Below are positions 17,062 through 24,630 of a stretch of DNA of 33,878 nucleotides, piece after piece (the stretch's first letter is position 1; each line of letters starts with the position of its first letter). The position numbers and the translations under genes were made by a program. The DNA comes from Microcaldota archaeon. GTDB lineage: Archaea; Micrarchaeota; Micrarchaeia; Anstonellales; Bilamarchaeaceae. The DNA lies in contig JAHJCT010000017.1 in assembly GCA_018812715.1 (NCBI GenBank), positions 268,019 to 301,896 on the forward strand, written 5' to 3'. The notes under the pieces were generated by a model, which had not been told where the DNA came from, did no database searches, and saw only the letters and a program-made list of their open reading frames with translations.

Positions 17062-17460
17062 ATGGGAGAAAACAGGCTTGTTGTAGAATTGTTCTTCGAA
17101 AAACCAACATTTGAGGAGGTTTCTAAGATAGCAAAATCATTGGAAGAAGTTGGCGTAAAAACGTTATTACTTCCTCCAGAAGATCGGCATATCAATACCC
17201 ATCTTATTGTTGAATGCTCTGACATTGAAAAAACAAGAGTAAAACTTGTTGAATTAGGTGTTCCAGTAAAAGAAAAAGAGGCAGTTCTAATTCAAATGCA
17301 GAATAAACCTGGAACTATGGCCGAAGCAGTGAAAAAAATCTCTGAAAAAGGCATTAATCTAACCTATGCATTTTCAGTTACTATGGATTCTGAAATTTCC
17401 TATCTTCTGCTTGCTGCCACAGATAACAGATCTATTCTTGATGTGCTCCCTTCGAACTAA
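17062..17460 (+). CDS. Small ACT-domain protein
   Basis: 132 aa from the ATG at 17062. The GTG at 17053 is part of the AGGTG ribosome binding site rather than the start. There are two ACT-like halves: an N-terminal VVELFFEKPTFEEVSKIAKSL half and a clearer second half, LIQMQNKPGTMAEAVKKISEKGINLTYAF, with the N-K-P-G turn that contacts amino acid ligands in this family. ACT domains bind amino acids or other small ligands and regulate enzymes. It lies 35 nt upstream of purA on the same strand, so a link to purine or amino acid metabolism is possible but unproven. Confidence 0.75.
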   Translation: MGENRLVVELFFEKPTFEEVSKIAKSLEEVGVKTLLLPPEDRHINTHLIVECSDIEKTRVKLVELGVPVKEKEAVLIQMQNKPGTMAEAVKKISEKGINLTYAFSVTMDSEISYLLLAATDNRSILDVLPSN

Positions 17461-17495
17461 ATCCTTTTTTATTTCCTTCGTCTCTTCTTTTCTTT

Positions 17496-18758
17496 ATGAC
17501 TGTTACTTTGATTCTAGGCCTTCAGTGGGGGGACGAGGGAAAAGGTAAGATTGTCGATCTTTTTGCAAAAGATTATGAATATATTGTCAGGTTTAATGGA
17601 GGCGACAATGCGGGCCATACAGTGATAAAAGGAGAGGAAGAATTCAAGCTTCATCTTTTACCTTCAGGTATTTTCTACCCTGAAAAAACAAAAATTATTG
17701 GCAATGGTCTTGTAGTAAACCCTGAAACGCTTGTAAAAGAGATAGAAGTTGTTGAAAACAGGGGCTATTCTCTAAAAAACTTGGCCATAAGTTCAAATGC
17801 CAATATCATCCTTGAATGGCACAAATTGATGGATGGCGCTCTTGATAAATCCGGGAAAATAGGTACTACCAAAAAAGGAATTGGCCCTGCGTACTCTGAT
17901 AAAGCATCACGTACATTTGCCCTTCGTATGTCAGATCTCCTTTTACCGGAAAATGAACTAGCTACAAAAATAGAAAAAATTGCAAAACACAAAAAGAAGC
18001 TTTTCAAGGCATTTGATTTCCAAGAATTCAAAACCGACGAAATATTACAAGCAATAAAGAAAACAGCAAAAATACTAAGACCATACATAACTGATACTCA
18101 ATTTCTGCTAAACAAAGCTGTTGAAGAAAAAAACATTCTATTGGAAGGGGCCCAAGGAACATTGTTAGATCTTGATCATGGGACCTTCCCTTATGTTACA
18201 TCCTCTAATACTACTGCCGGTGCAGCATCCACTGGTACTGGCATTCCACCGAATAAAATAGATAAAATAGTTGGCATTGCAAAAGCCTATACAACAAGGG
18301 TTGGTGAAGGCCCATTCCCCACAGAACTGACTGATAAACTTGGAGAAAAAATCCGCGAAGCAGGCCATGAATTCGGGACTACTACCGGAAGGCCGAGAAG
18401 ATGCGGGTGGCTTGATTTAGTAATATTAAAGTACACCTGCATGGTAAATGGCACAACAGAGATTGTCCTTACAAAATTGGATGTTCTCAGCGGCTTAAAA
18501 GAACTGAAAGTATGCACTGCATATGAAATTGATAAACACAAAACATCTAACTTTCCCTTAGAACCGGCCAAACTTGAAAAAGTAAAACCAATTTATAAAA
18601 CTCTCGAAGGATGGAATGAAAATATAACAGAATGTAAAAAAATAGCCGAACTTCCTTCTCAAGCAAAGGCATACATAAAATATATAGAAGAACAAACTGG
18701 CGTTCCAGTAAAAATAGTTTCAGTAGGACCAAAAAGAGATGAAACAATTATTGTCTAA
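17496..18758 (+). CDS. purA: Adenylosuccinate synthetase
   Basis: 420 aa, full length for the family. It joins IMP and aspartate with GTP to form adenylosuccinate, the first committed step to AMP. GDEGKGK is at 12-18 (phosphate-binding loop with the catalytic Asp), NAGHTV contains the catalytic His41, GIGPAYSDKA is the IMP-binding stretch, and TTTGRPRRCGWLD and LTKLDVLSG form the GTP/base-binding part. The ATG has no upstream ribosome binding site. A TTTTTTATTT tract about 26 nt upstream could serve both as terminator of the ACT gene and as a weak TATA box for a leaderless purA mRNA. Confidence 0.97.
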   Translation: MTVTLILGLQWGDEGKGKIVDLFAKDYEYIVRFNGGDNAGHTVIKGEEEFKLHLLPSGIFYPEKTKIIGNGLVVNPETLVKEIEVVENRGYSLKNLAISSNANIILEWHKLMDGALDKSGKIGTTKKGIGPAYSDKASRTFALRMSDLLLPENELATKIEKIAKHKKKLFKAFDFQEFKTDEILQAIKKTAKILRPYITDTQFLLNKAVEEKNILLEGAQGTLLDLDHGTFPYVTSSNTTAGAASTGTGIPPNKIDKIVGIAKAYTTRVGEGPFPTELTDKLGEKIREAGHEFGTTTGRPRRCGWLDLVILKYTCMVNGTTEIVLTKLDVLSGLKELKVCTAYEIDKHKTSNFPLEPAKLEKVKPIYKTLEGWNENITECKKIAELPSQAKAYIKYIEEQTGVPVKIVSVGPKRDETIIV

Positions 18759-18789
18759 TATCCGTAGCAATAAGTGGTCAACAGTGTAC

Positions 18790-18797
18790 TTTTAAAA
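18790..18797 (+). promoter_or_regulatory. TATA box of the unknown gene at 18828
   Basis: TTTTAAAA, about 34 bp before the ATG at 18828, giving a predicted start site a few nucleotides before it. Confidence 0.4.
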
Positions 18798-18827
18798 AGA
18801 CTTTGAGGTTAATTTTTGTTGATAATC

Positions 18828-19469
18828 ATGAGACATAAGAATGACGATGTAAGAAAGAAACCGCCTGGTCCTATTCGTAGACTTTTCCATGTATTAACCG
18901 AAAGAAAAAAACCTGAACTACCTCCTCATGATGATCTTAGCCAACATACTGTTTGTATCCCTCCAAATTCTATCTTTACCAGAACCTTTCCAGTTGTTGG
19001 TACTGGGACCACTGCCCCTAAAGTTCAAAGCGTCTTAAGTTTAGTGGATGATGGGACAGTGCCGGGTTATAATATGCTTAATAAAATGGCAGCCAGATCT
19101 TCTACTTGTATTGAAGTTTCTAATTTGTCTGTAGATGAATCATCAGAAACAACAGTTCGTCTTTCTGGTACTATAGCTGAAAATGGCAAAAAATATGCGT
19201 TCTATGTCCATGCAGGCAACCGAAATGGCATAATAGATCTTGGTATCGCTATTTTCATTCCAGATCTCAATCTTTTGAATACTCCCGGGATATGTGATGA
19301 ATTGTCTGGATATCTACATTCAGTATACGGTGGTGATGCTAAAATCACATATAATAAGGGCATGAGTTTTGGTATTAATGATCTTCGAGATCTTGACAAA
19401 ACAGGTAGTGCTATGCCTGAATTCCTTCAAAATATTATACAAACGATAGAATCAGAATTTTCCCCTTAA
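18828..19469 (+). CDS. Uncharacterised soluble protein
   Basis: 213 aa from the ATG at 18828; an in-frame TTG at 18816 would add four residues. I do not recognise it. The basic, proline-rich N-terminus (about 1-35) looks disordered. The rest alternates strands and helices, with a segment ETTVRLSGTIAENGKKYAFYVHAGNRNGIIDLGIAIFIP that looks like a beta-rich small-ligand or protein-binding fold. There is no signal peptide or membrane segment, and two cysteines at most per half. It is convergent with the DHH gene, overlapping its 3' end by 4 nt, and has its own promoter. Base composition matches its neighbours. Confidence 0.7.
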   Translation: MRHKNDDVRKKPPGPIRRLFHVLTERKKPELPPHDDLSQHTVCIPPNSIFTRTFPVVGTGTTAPKVQSVLSLVDDGTVPGYNMLNKMAARSSTCIEVSNLSVDESSETTVRLSGTIAENGKKYAFYVHAGNRNGIIDLGIAIFIPDLNLLNTPGICDELSGYLHSVYGGDAKITYNKGMSFGINDLRDLDKTGSAMPEFLQNIIQTIESEFSP

Positions 19470-20419
19470 TTCTCTTTTTCTGCAAATCGGATAAAAATTT
19501 CTATGCATTTCTCCAATGTTTCTTGAGTATGCGCTTTTGCAGACAATCCTGCTGCTTTAGGGTGTCCTCCGCCAGCACCACCTAATTCTTTTCCAACTGT
19601 TGCCATTACTTTATTTAGTGGGACTTCCATGCTCGGCCTTGCCCTTGCAGAGATTCTTGTTTCTTGTTCTTTGTCTCTCCAGCTCGCTACAAAAGCCACA
19701 TCTGCAGCCTCAGCTATAAGGGACGCAGCATCGCTTTCATTGCTCCCAACCTCAGTTGTTGCAATAATATATCCTGCAGTGTAAACAAATTTCACTCGAC
19801 TCATCGCATTCAACATAGCTATTTTGGCTTCTTCTCTTGGTTCTGGTTCTGCATAAACAAGCATTTCTGCATATTTTGCTTCAGCTATTCCCATGAGTTT
19901 TGCCAATGTTTCGAATGTTTCTTTTCTTGCTGATTTGAAACGTGCGGCATCTGCTATAATGCCAACAGAAAGTGCAAATGCCTCTTCTTTGCTTATTTTA
20001 GGTAGAAGATTAGAAATTATTTCAGCTGTTGATGGGGATTCATGATCTATCATCTCAAATTCTGCTTTCATATCCCTTCCTTCTGCGCGATGATGGTCTA
20101 TTATGCCCAATATCTTCCATCCCCTTGCTTCAGGCAACAAAGTATATGTACTCGTATCAACTACAATAAGGCCATCAAATTTTTTCTTATCCACTTTAGA
20201 CAAATCACGAACTTTTATTCCAAATTTGTCTGCAAGCATCTTTGCCCCTTCTCGCATTTCTTCAGAGGTACATATAATGCTATTAGGAAAAACTTTGCTG
20301 ATTGCAAATGCAGAAGAAATAGAATCTACATCAGCGCGGCTGTGCGTCGCCACAGCAAGCTTACTATTGCGATACTTAGCTAGAAATTCTTCAAAAATTT
20401 TATGAAGCTCCTTCACCAT
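19466..20419 (-). CDS. DHH-DHHA1 family phosphoesterase
   Basis: 317 aa. Motif I THSRADVDSISS (from 25) keeps the metal-binding D-x-D, VVDTS is at 86-90, IDHH ends at 110, and the DHHA1 substrate motif GGGHPKAAG is at about 283-291. The family uses manganese to hydrolyse short oligonucleotides, cyclic dinucleotides or single-stranded ends (NrnA/RecJ-like). In archaea a DHH protein is commonly the last gene after prefoldin beta and Pcc1, as here. The start overlaps the prefoldin 3' end by 20 nt. Confidence 0.9.
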   Translation of the reverse strand: MVKELHKIFEEFLAKYRNSKLAVATHSRADVDSISSAFAISKVFPNSIICTSEEMREGAKMLADKFGIKVRDLSKVDKKKFDGLIVVDTSTYTLLPEARGWKILGIIDHHRAEGRDMKAEFEMIDHESPSTAEIISNLLPKISKEEAFALSVGIIADAARFKSARKETFETLAKLMGIAEAKYAEMLVYAEPEPREEAKIAMLNAMSRVKFVYTAGYIIATTEVGSNESDAASLIAEAADVAFVASWRDKEQETRISARARPSMEVPLNKVMATVGKELGGAGGGHPKAAGLSAKAHTQETLEKCIEIFIRFAEKEN

Positions 20420-20747
20420 ATTCTTTCATTCTCTCTTGGAGCTTTTTCTGGGTATCCATAACTGTTTTACGAAGTTTCTCCTCTTGTTTTTCTATTTGGG
20501 TGAGTCTCAATTCTATCATTTCGTTTCTTTCTTTGAGATCTGCTTCTGCTGCTTCCTTTGTAGTACCAAGTACAATCGCACCAACAGAGCGGTAAACCTC
20601 TCCCTTTGCTTTTTTAAGTTCTTCAAGAGCATGTTTTACTTCATTGAGTTGTATCTGAAGCTGATGTTTTTGTATGAGAACCACTTCAAGTTGTTTTTCC
20701 ATATTTTCGTATTCCAAAAGGCTTTTGTTCAACTCTTCTTTCTTCAT
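20400..20747 (-). CDS. pfdB: Prefoldin beta subunit
   Basis: 115 aa with the prefoldin beta plan: an N-terminal coiled-coil helix (about 1-45), a short hairpin segment (KGEVYRSVGAIVLGTTKEAAEADL) and a C-terminal coiled-coil helix. Prefoldin is a hexamer of two alpha and four beta subunits that captures unfolded proteins and passes them to the thermosome. ATGA overlap with the upstream pcc1 stop, as expected within the archaeal superoperon. Confidence 0.92.
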   Translation of the reverse strand: MKKEELNKSLLEYENMEKQLEVVLIQKHQLQIQLNEVKHALEELKKAKGEVYRSVGAIVLGTTKEAAEADLKERNEMIELRLTQIEKQEEKLRKTVMDTQKKLQERMKEYGEGAS

Positions 20748-20974
20748 TTTCGCACCTCTTCAAAGACTTGCAATGCCCTAAGATATGCATTGGCCGTTGC
20801 TCTTAGGGCAACAACATCCTTTGCGTCTATCTCTATGACAAGCATTTTTTCTTCTTTTCTTATTTTTGATATTGCTCTGTTTCCTATACTGCCTTCATGT
20901 GATAATGCCTTGGCAGCTGCATCCAATGTTTTATTATCTTGAAACTGCATTTCCAACTTACAATTCATTTTCAT
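20744..20974 (-). CDS. pcc1: KEOPS complex subunit Pcc1
   Basis: 76 aa. NCKLEMQFQDNKTLDAAAKAL, then a short strand pair (KMLVIEIDAKDVVALRATANAYLRAL), is the Pcc1 alpha/beta fold that dimerises and bridges the Kae1 subunits of KEOPS, the complex making t6A in tRNA. Position between the Brix-like gene and prefoldin beta is the conserved archaeal order. The start overlaps the preceding stop by 17 nt; the ATG two codons further on would shorten this to 11. Confidence 0.88.
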   Translation of the reverse strand: MKMNCKLEMQFQDNKTLDAAAKALSHEGSIGNRAISKIRKEEKMLVIEIDAKDVVALRATANAYLRALQVFEEVRK

Positions 20975-21203
20975 TTACCCATTGCCATTTTGTTTCAGTT
21001 ATTTTTATTAAAGCTAGTTTTACTGGTTCTTTTTTGCGTTCTTCAATTATGTGAAGATTTTCTTCTCCTTTTTTCCGTGCCATCTCTGTTAATTGTGCTA
21101 TCGTGTGTTTGCCACGACTTATATAGCTCTCTTTTTTTTCTTTTGCTAAGCGGCGAGCCAAATCCCTGCTTTTTTTTGAAGCATATCTGCCTGTAGTAAA
21201 CAT
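20958..21203 (-). CDS. Very short Brix/Imp4-like protein
   Basis: 81 aa. The N-terminus (FTTGRYASKKSRDLARRLA), then YISRGKHTIAQLTEMARKKG and NLHIIEERKKEPVKLALIKI, follows the first half of archaeal Brix-domain proteins (TTSR start, RGK with an L-x-E-x-A helix, then a hydrophobic strand and a K-x-x-P turn). Full archaeal Brix proteins are roughly 150-180 aa, so the second half is absent. Brix proteins bind rRNA during ribosome assembly. The locus, between the Rpo12-like gene and pcc1, is where the archaeal Brix gene normally sits. TAATG overlap with the gene upstream. Assignment rests on short matches plus position. Confidence 0.65.
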   Translation of the reverse strand: MFTTGRYASKKSRDLARRLAKEKKESYISRGKHTIAQLTEMARKKGEENLHIIEERKKEPVKLALIKITETKWQWVNENEL

Positions 21204-21334
21204 TAGTCTGTCTTTACCTCTTTGGCAATAGGTGGCCTTGCCTTTACTAAAACCTTTGCTCCAGTGCTAGGAAAAGTGAACTTATCACCGCTTGAAACTA
21301 CTACCCCAGATTTCAAATCTTTATAATCAGCCAT
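21203..21334 (-). CDS. rpo12: Rpo12 (RpoP) homologue lacking the zinc-binding cysteines
   Basis: 43 aa. It starts MADYKDLKSGVVVSSGDKF and ends TGAKVLVKARPPIAKEVKTD. The C-terminal KVLVKARPPIAKEV matches the conserved R-[VI]-L-x-K-x-R-P-P-x-x-K-x-V tail of archaeal RNA polymerase subunit P. The two C-x-x-C(G) pairs that hold zinc in ordinary Rpo12 are missing; the protein has no cysteine. The place between eL43 and the Brix-like gene is the standard rpoP site. It starts 2 nt after the eL43 stop and ends in a TAATG overlap. Confidence 0.8.
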   Translation of the reverse strand: MADYKDLKSGVVVSSGDKFTFPSTGAKVLVKARPPIAKEVKTD

Positions 21335-21336
21335 AA

Positions 21337-21573
21337 TTATGCACCTTTATCATATTCTGCAATCAAACGCTTTGCAATCTGACCTGCTTCACTCTCCAAA
21401 GAGTATGCTCCTCCAGCAAATGATGCACCACATGATTTGCATAACCAAAGCGCATTACTTTTGCGGGTAACTTTAAATTTTCCGCATTTTGGGCATTCAT
21501 AACGTGTAAGTTTTGCTCTAATGGCTTTATCGAAGAGTTTTCTATTAGAAGCTCCGAATTTAGAACTGCGCAT
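21337..21573 (-). CDS. rpl37ae: Large ribosomal subunit protein eL43 (L37Ae)
   Basis: 78 aa. Zinc ribbon of two pairs, CPKCGKFKVTR at 27-30 and CKSCGASFAGGAY at 45-48, followed by a helical tail, the hallmark of eL43. It binds 23S rRNA in the large subunit. Located 6 nt after rrp42, in the conserved archaeal order. The intact zinc ribbon here contrasts with the missing one in the next gene. Confidence 0.95.
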   Translation of the reverse strand: MRSSKFGASNRKLFDKAIRAKLTRYECPKCGKFKVTRKSNALWLCKSCGASFAGGAYSLESEAGQIAKRLIAEYDKGA

Positions 21574-21579
21574 CTATCT

Positions 21580-22371
21580 CTACCCCTTTAATACTTTTCT
21601 TATGTCGTTTCCACTTTTAAAAGCTATGTCTATGCCGTTGAGAAGCTCATCCTTTGTCACAGCGCCCCTTCCTTTCTGCATAGAACACACATGCTTTTCA
21701 GTTGTTCCAATTGTTAGAACAGTTTCTTGAATCAATTCTTCATCTCTTGAAGGATCTACAAGCCAATAATCATCTACCTTTACCATTGTTGTTGATATTG
21801 GGAGTGAACTAACTTTCAGAGGGCCGGTGTACTCCCCTCTGATTATTGCTCCATCCTCTAATTTTGGCATTTTAGTATCAAGCAAGGCAGCAGTTGCCGC
21901 TATATTGGCAGTATCTGTATAGTTACCAGTATGATCAAGTACATACAAGTCAATGAATAGTCCTAGAACTTTGTCCTTTTCTATAAAGAATGATTCTAGG
22001 TCTATACATTCTGCACTTCTTATGGCCCGATCTACAACCCTCGCCATTTCTATTGATTCTTCTCTTGGTGGACCAGGTTCAAAGCTTGATGATGCAGTTG
22101 GAAGATGTTCGGCATTTGTTATGAATACACCCAATCCGGGTCTATCCGGGAATGGAGTCATAATATCAAATTTTACGGCAGCAAGAACCTTAGTATTACC
22201 TATGTTTGCTACTGCTGAACCTTCTGCTGTTTTAATTACAGATTTTTGAATCTCTATTTTTCTATATTCGTCAAAGGCCCGTCCATCGAACCGTACTCCA
22301 CTCTGGAGTGTGCCCTTCATCACGTCCCTTCGAATAGTGGACATTATTATATCTTTTGTTTCTTCGCCCAT
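21580..22371 (-). CDS. rrp42: Exosome complex subunit Rrp42
   Basis: 263 aa from the ATG at 22371. The GTG at 22383 forms the GGTG ribosome binding site and overlaps the rrp41 stop. RNase PH fold: SGVRFDGRAFDEYRKIEI, GSAVANIGNTKVLAAVKF, NAEHLPTASSSFEPGPP, VLDHTGNYTDTANIAA. Rrp42 alternates with Rrp41 in the hexameric ring of the archaeal exosome. It is the non-catalytic subunit but shapes the active site. The remark on activity is family knowledge. Confidence 0.95.
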   Translation of the reverse strand: MGEETKDIIMSTIRRDVMKGTLQSGVRFDGRAFDEYRKIEIQKSVIKTAEGSAVANIGNTKVLAAVKFDIMTPFPDRPGLGVFITNAEHLPTASSSFEPGPPREESIEMARVVDRAIRSAECIDLESFFIEKDKVLGLFIDLYVLDHTGNYTDTANIAATAALLDTKMPKLEDGAIIRGEYTGPLKVSSLPISTTMVKVDDYWLVDPSRDEELIQETVLTIGTTEKHVCSMQKGRGAVTKDELLNGIDIAFKSGNDIRKVLKG

Positions 22372-22376
22372 AATTA

Positions 22377-23111
22377 TCACCATTCAAGCTTTTTTCCTTC
22401 TTGTTCGTATACTCCTTTCAATCCTGCACTTTGCATCTCATGTAATTGCTCACAGCCTTTATCGGCCATGTCAACCATTTTGGCGATCTCTTCTTTTGTC
22501 AGCAATCCATCCATCTGCACAAGCAGTAATTTTTTATCTTTATGAGATATCGCCAATGGCATATCAGACTGTCCTTGGTTATCTTCTGCTTTATTGAGAT
22601 CAAGTACCAGCGTATCATCTGCCTTTCCTACTGCAACTGCAGAAACCATATCTTTCATTGGTATGCCTGCATTAACAAGTGCCACTGTAGCGGCCGTAAT
22701 CGAAGCTGTTCGTGTCCCTCCATTTGCCTGTAGAACATCTATGAAAAGATCTATCTGTGTGTTCGGGAATTTCTCGACTAAGATAAGATTCTCGAATGTT
22801 TCTCTTATTACCTTAGAGAGTTCTACGCTCCTTCTTGATGGCCCACTTCTTCCGTGTTCTTCAAGAGATGCAAACGGAGACATCATGTATCTGCACTTTA
22901 CTATGGCGTGATATGGGCTTGCCCCATGCCTTGGTATACACTCTCTTGGTCCATATACCCCACAGATTATTTTGTTACCTCCCCATTCAATGTATGAAGA
23001 GCCGTCTGCTTCCTTTAAGATACCAGCTTCAATACGTATGTCTCTCATTTCGTCTGGAGTTCTTCCATCAGTTCTTTTTCCGTCTATAATAAGTTGAACT
23101 TTTTCTCCCAT
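22377..23111 (-). CDS. rrp41: Exosome complex subunit Rrp41 (catalytic RNase PH subunit)
   Basis: 244 aa from the ATG at 23111, preceded by AGGTGAAAATA; the GTG at 23120 belongs to the ribosome binding site. Matches the family at DGRTPDEMRDIRIEAGIL, GGNKIICGVYGPRE, the arginine-rich GRSGPSRRSVELSKVI and the phosphate/metal site AEDNQGQSDMPLA with its conserved aspartate. Rrp41 degrades or tails RNA 3' ends phosphorolytically inside the exosome ring. Flanked by rrp4 and rrp42. Confidence 0.96.
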   Translation of the reverse strand: MGEKVQLIIDGKRTDGRTPDEMRDIRIEAGILKEADGSSYIEWGGNKIICGVYGPRECIPRHGASPYHAIVKCRYMMSPFASLEEHGRSGPSRRSVELSKVIRETFENLILVEKFPNTQIDLFIDVLQANGGTRTASITAATVALVNAGIPMKDMVSAVAVGKADDTLVLDLNKAEDNQGQSDMPLAISHKDKKLLLVQMDGLLTKEEIAKMVDMADKGCEQLHEMQSAGLKGVYEQEGKKLEW

Positions 23112-23116
23112 TATTT

Positions 23117-23716
23117 TCACCTTTTTTGAAGCATTGCAGCTATTTCATCTGTTAAGCCAGATGTATGCGCTTTCAATTTCATCATTTCAACAGCCTTTAG
23201 GAAAAGTGGTATGTCGCTCTTTTCACTTACCCAGACATACCCGTTATTCCCTACCATTACATCTCCACCGGCATGCTCTTTTAGAAGATTAAGCATGCTG
23301 CTCTTTCTTCCAATAAGACGAGGGATTTTTGCTGTTGGAAATTCAACGATTTTTCCTTTTGGCAGTCTTCTTACTTCGCCAAGTTCTACTTCCCCTACTT
23401 CATTGACCATTTTCACTCTGCACAAAACAACATCCCCCAATTGCAGTTTCAATCTTACTTCTCTACTCACAATCAATCCAGAATGGGGGATGTTCATGTC
23501 AACCAGATATCCTGCGCGTCTGATATCTGTAACCATTCCGATGATGGTATCACCAACAAATGGCTTGTATCTGTTTTCTAAAGAGATGTATCTACCTTCA
23601 TTATCAACACTACCAATAACTGCAGCATATGTGGCATTTCCGTCTATGTATGTATTTGGTGCATTAATCCTACTATCAGCTATCTTTTCACCAGGTAAAA
23701 CTATTTTTTTTTCCAT
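23117..23716 (-). CDS. rrp4: Exosome complex subunit Rrp4
   Basis: 199 aa: an N-terminal LPGEKI domain (1-60), an S1 RNA-binding domain (about 62-125, GDTIIGMVTDIRRAGYLVDM) and a KH domain (about 130-190, IPRLIGRKSSMLNLLKE and GNNGYVWVSE). Rrp4 caps the exosome ring and favours poly(A)-rich RNA. A TATA-like TTTATAAT about 25 bp upstream and an AGAGG ribosome binding site both precede the ATG, so transcription may start internally here as well as from the SBDS promoter. Confidence 0.95.
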   Translation of the reverse strand: MEKKIVLPGEKIADSRINAPNTYIDGNATYAAVIGSVDNEGRYISLENRYKPFVGDTIIGMVTDIRRAGYLVDMNIPHSGLIVSREVRLKLQLGDVVLCRVKMVNEVGEVELGEVRRLPKGKIVEFPTAKIPRLIGRKSSMLNLLKEHAGGDVMVGNNGYVWVSEKSDIPLFLKAVEMMKLKAHTSGLTDEIAAMLQKR

Positions 23717-23733
23717 TTCAAAACCTCTGGGTT

Positions 23734-23748
23734 AATATTATAAATAAG
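23734..23748 (-). promoter_or_regulatory. Possible internal promoter before rrp4
   Basis: The minus strand reads CTTATTTATAATATT, centred about 25 bp before the rrp4 ATG within the 111-bp gap after the SBDS gene. The gap is the largest in this superoperon, supporting a separate start. Confidence 0.45.
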
Positions 23749-23827
23749 AGGTAATTTATCAACCAGAATAAAGTACCGGTTTGTTTTCTATCCGAGAATA
23801 TGTTATACACAAAGCTTTTTTAACTTG

Positions 23828-24523
23828 TCATCCTGGCAGTATCTTTGTTTCTACCTGTCCAGTCGTAAGCTTGTTTATTTTGTCATAAAACTCCCCCTGT
23901 ATTCCTGCAAATATCTTTACAACGACTACCAGATCACCACTTTTTGTCCATTCTTCCCGTTCTATCCCGTAATTTTTCAATGTCCCATAACATTTGTGTG
24001 CATATATAGCCGGAACCTTCACTGCAATCTTTAACTTTTCAAATTTCATTGGAAGTATCGGCCTAAGTGCTTTTACCACTTCTTCCAGTTGTTCACGCGG
24101 GTCTTTGAATGGATCGAGATGTATCCTTGCCTGTTCCATTGCATTTTCTATTCGTATTTGTGTATGTGGTGCATTGGTTCTTGGATCAATTGCTTCACGC
24201 AATAGTATCGCAATTATCTGCTTTCTTTTTTCCTCAACTTTCCTGCGCCTTTGGTCTGTTGTAAGCTGAACCTCGCCGTTTTTCAGTATAAATTCAAGGA
24301 TTTTCATGGGCTCTGTTGTTCCAAAGACCTTTTCTACATCAGAAGATTTTGCTCGCTCTGCTTTTTTTGCATCTGTATAAATCTCATCAGCGACAAGTAT
24401 GTTCTTCAAATCTAGTTTTTTCCTTTCTATGTAGGCATATGCATTGTCCGGATCTACGTATAATTCAAATCTCTTCCCTCCTTTTTCGTAAGAGGCTATA
24501 ATCGCTTTATCTAGCGAAGTCAT
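23828..24523 (-). CDS. sdo1: SBDS/Sdo1 ribosome maturation protein
   Basis: 231 aa from the ATG at 24523 (MTSLDKAIIASYEKGGKRFEL). A longer in-frame start at 24577 would add 18 residues that cover the promoter. Three-domain SBDS plan: the FYSH domain (YVDPDNAYAYIERK, LVADEIYTDAKKAERA), a helical domain (LTTDQRRRKVEEKRKQIIAIL, IDPRTNAPHT) and a ferredoxin-like domain (MKFEKLKIAVKVPA). In archaea SBDS releases aIF6 with EF-2 during 50S maturation. It heads the exosome superoperon. Confidence 0.95.
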   Translation of the reverse strand: MTSLDKAIIASYEKGGKRFELYVDPDNAYAYIERKKLDLKNILVADEIYTDAKKAERAKSSDVEKVFGTTEPMKILEFILKNGEVQLTTDQRRRKVEEKRKQIIAILLREAIDPRTNAPHTQIRIENAMEQARIHLDPFKDPREQLEEVVKALRPILPMKFEKLKIAVKVPAIYAHKCYGTLKNYGIEREEWTKSGDLVVVVKIFAGIQGEFYDKINKLTTGQVETKILPG

Positions 24524-24540
24524 GAAATATTTTATCCCCC

Positions 24541-24550
24541 TATAAATATA
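24541..24550 (-). promoter_or_regulatory. TATA box of the SBDS-exosome superoperon
   Basis: TATATTTATA on the minus strand, centred about 22 bp before the ATG at 24523, so the mRNA is leaderless or nearly so. Confidence 0.55.
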
Positions 24551-24581
24551 AAAGTGGCTCCTTCCGAAAAAATTCAAAACA

Positions 24582-24589
24582 TTTAAATA
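24582..24589 (+). promoter_or_regulatory. TATA box of the DsbA-like gene
   Basis: TTTAAATA predicts a start near 24611 and a leader of about 20 nt containing AAAGGTGAT. Confidence 0.5.
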
Positions 24590-24630
24590 AGAGGTTCAAT
24601 AAATTTCTATTAATTCTAAAGGTGATTTAT

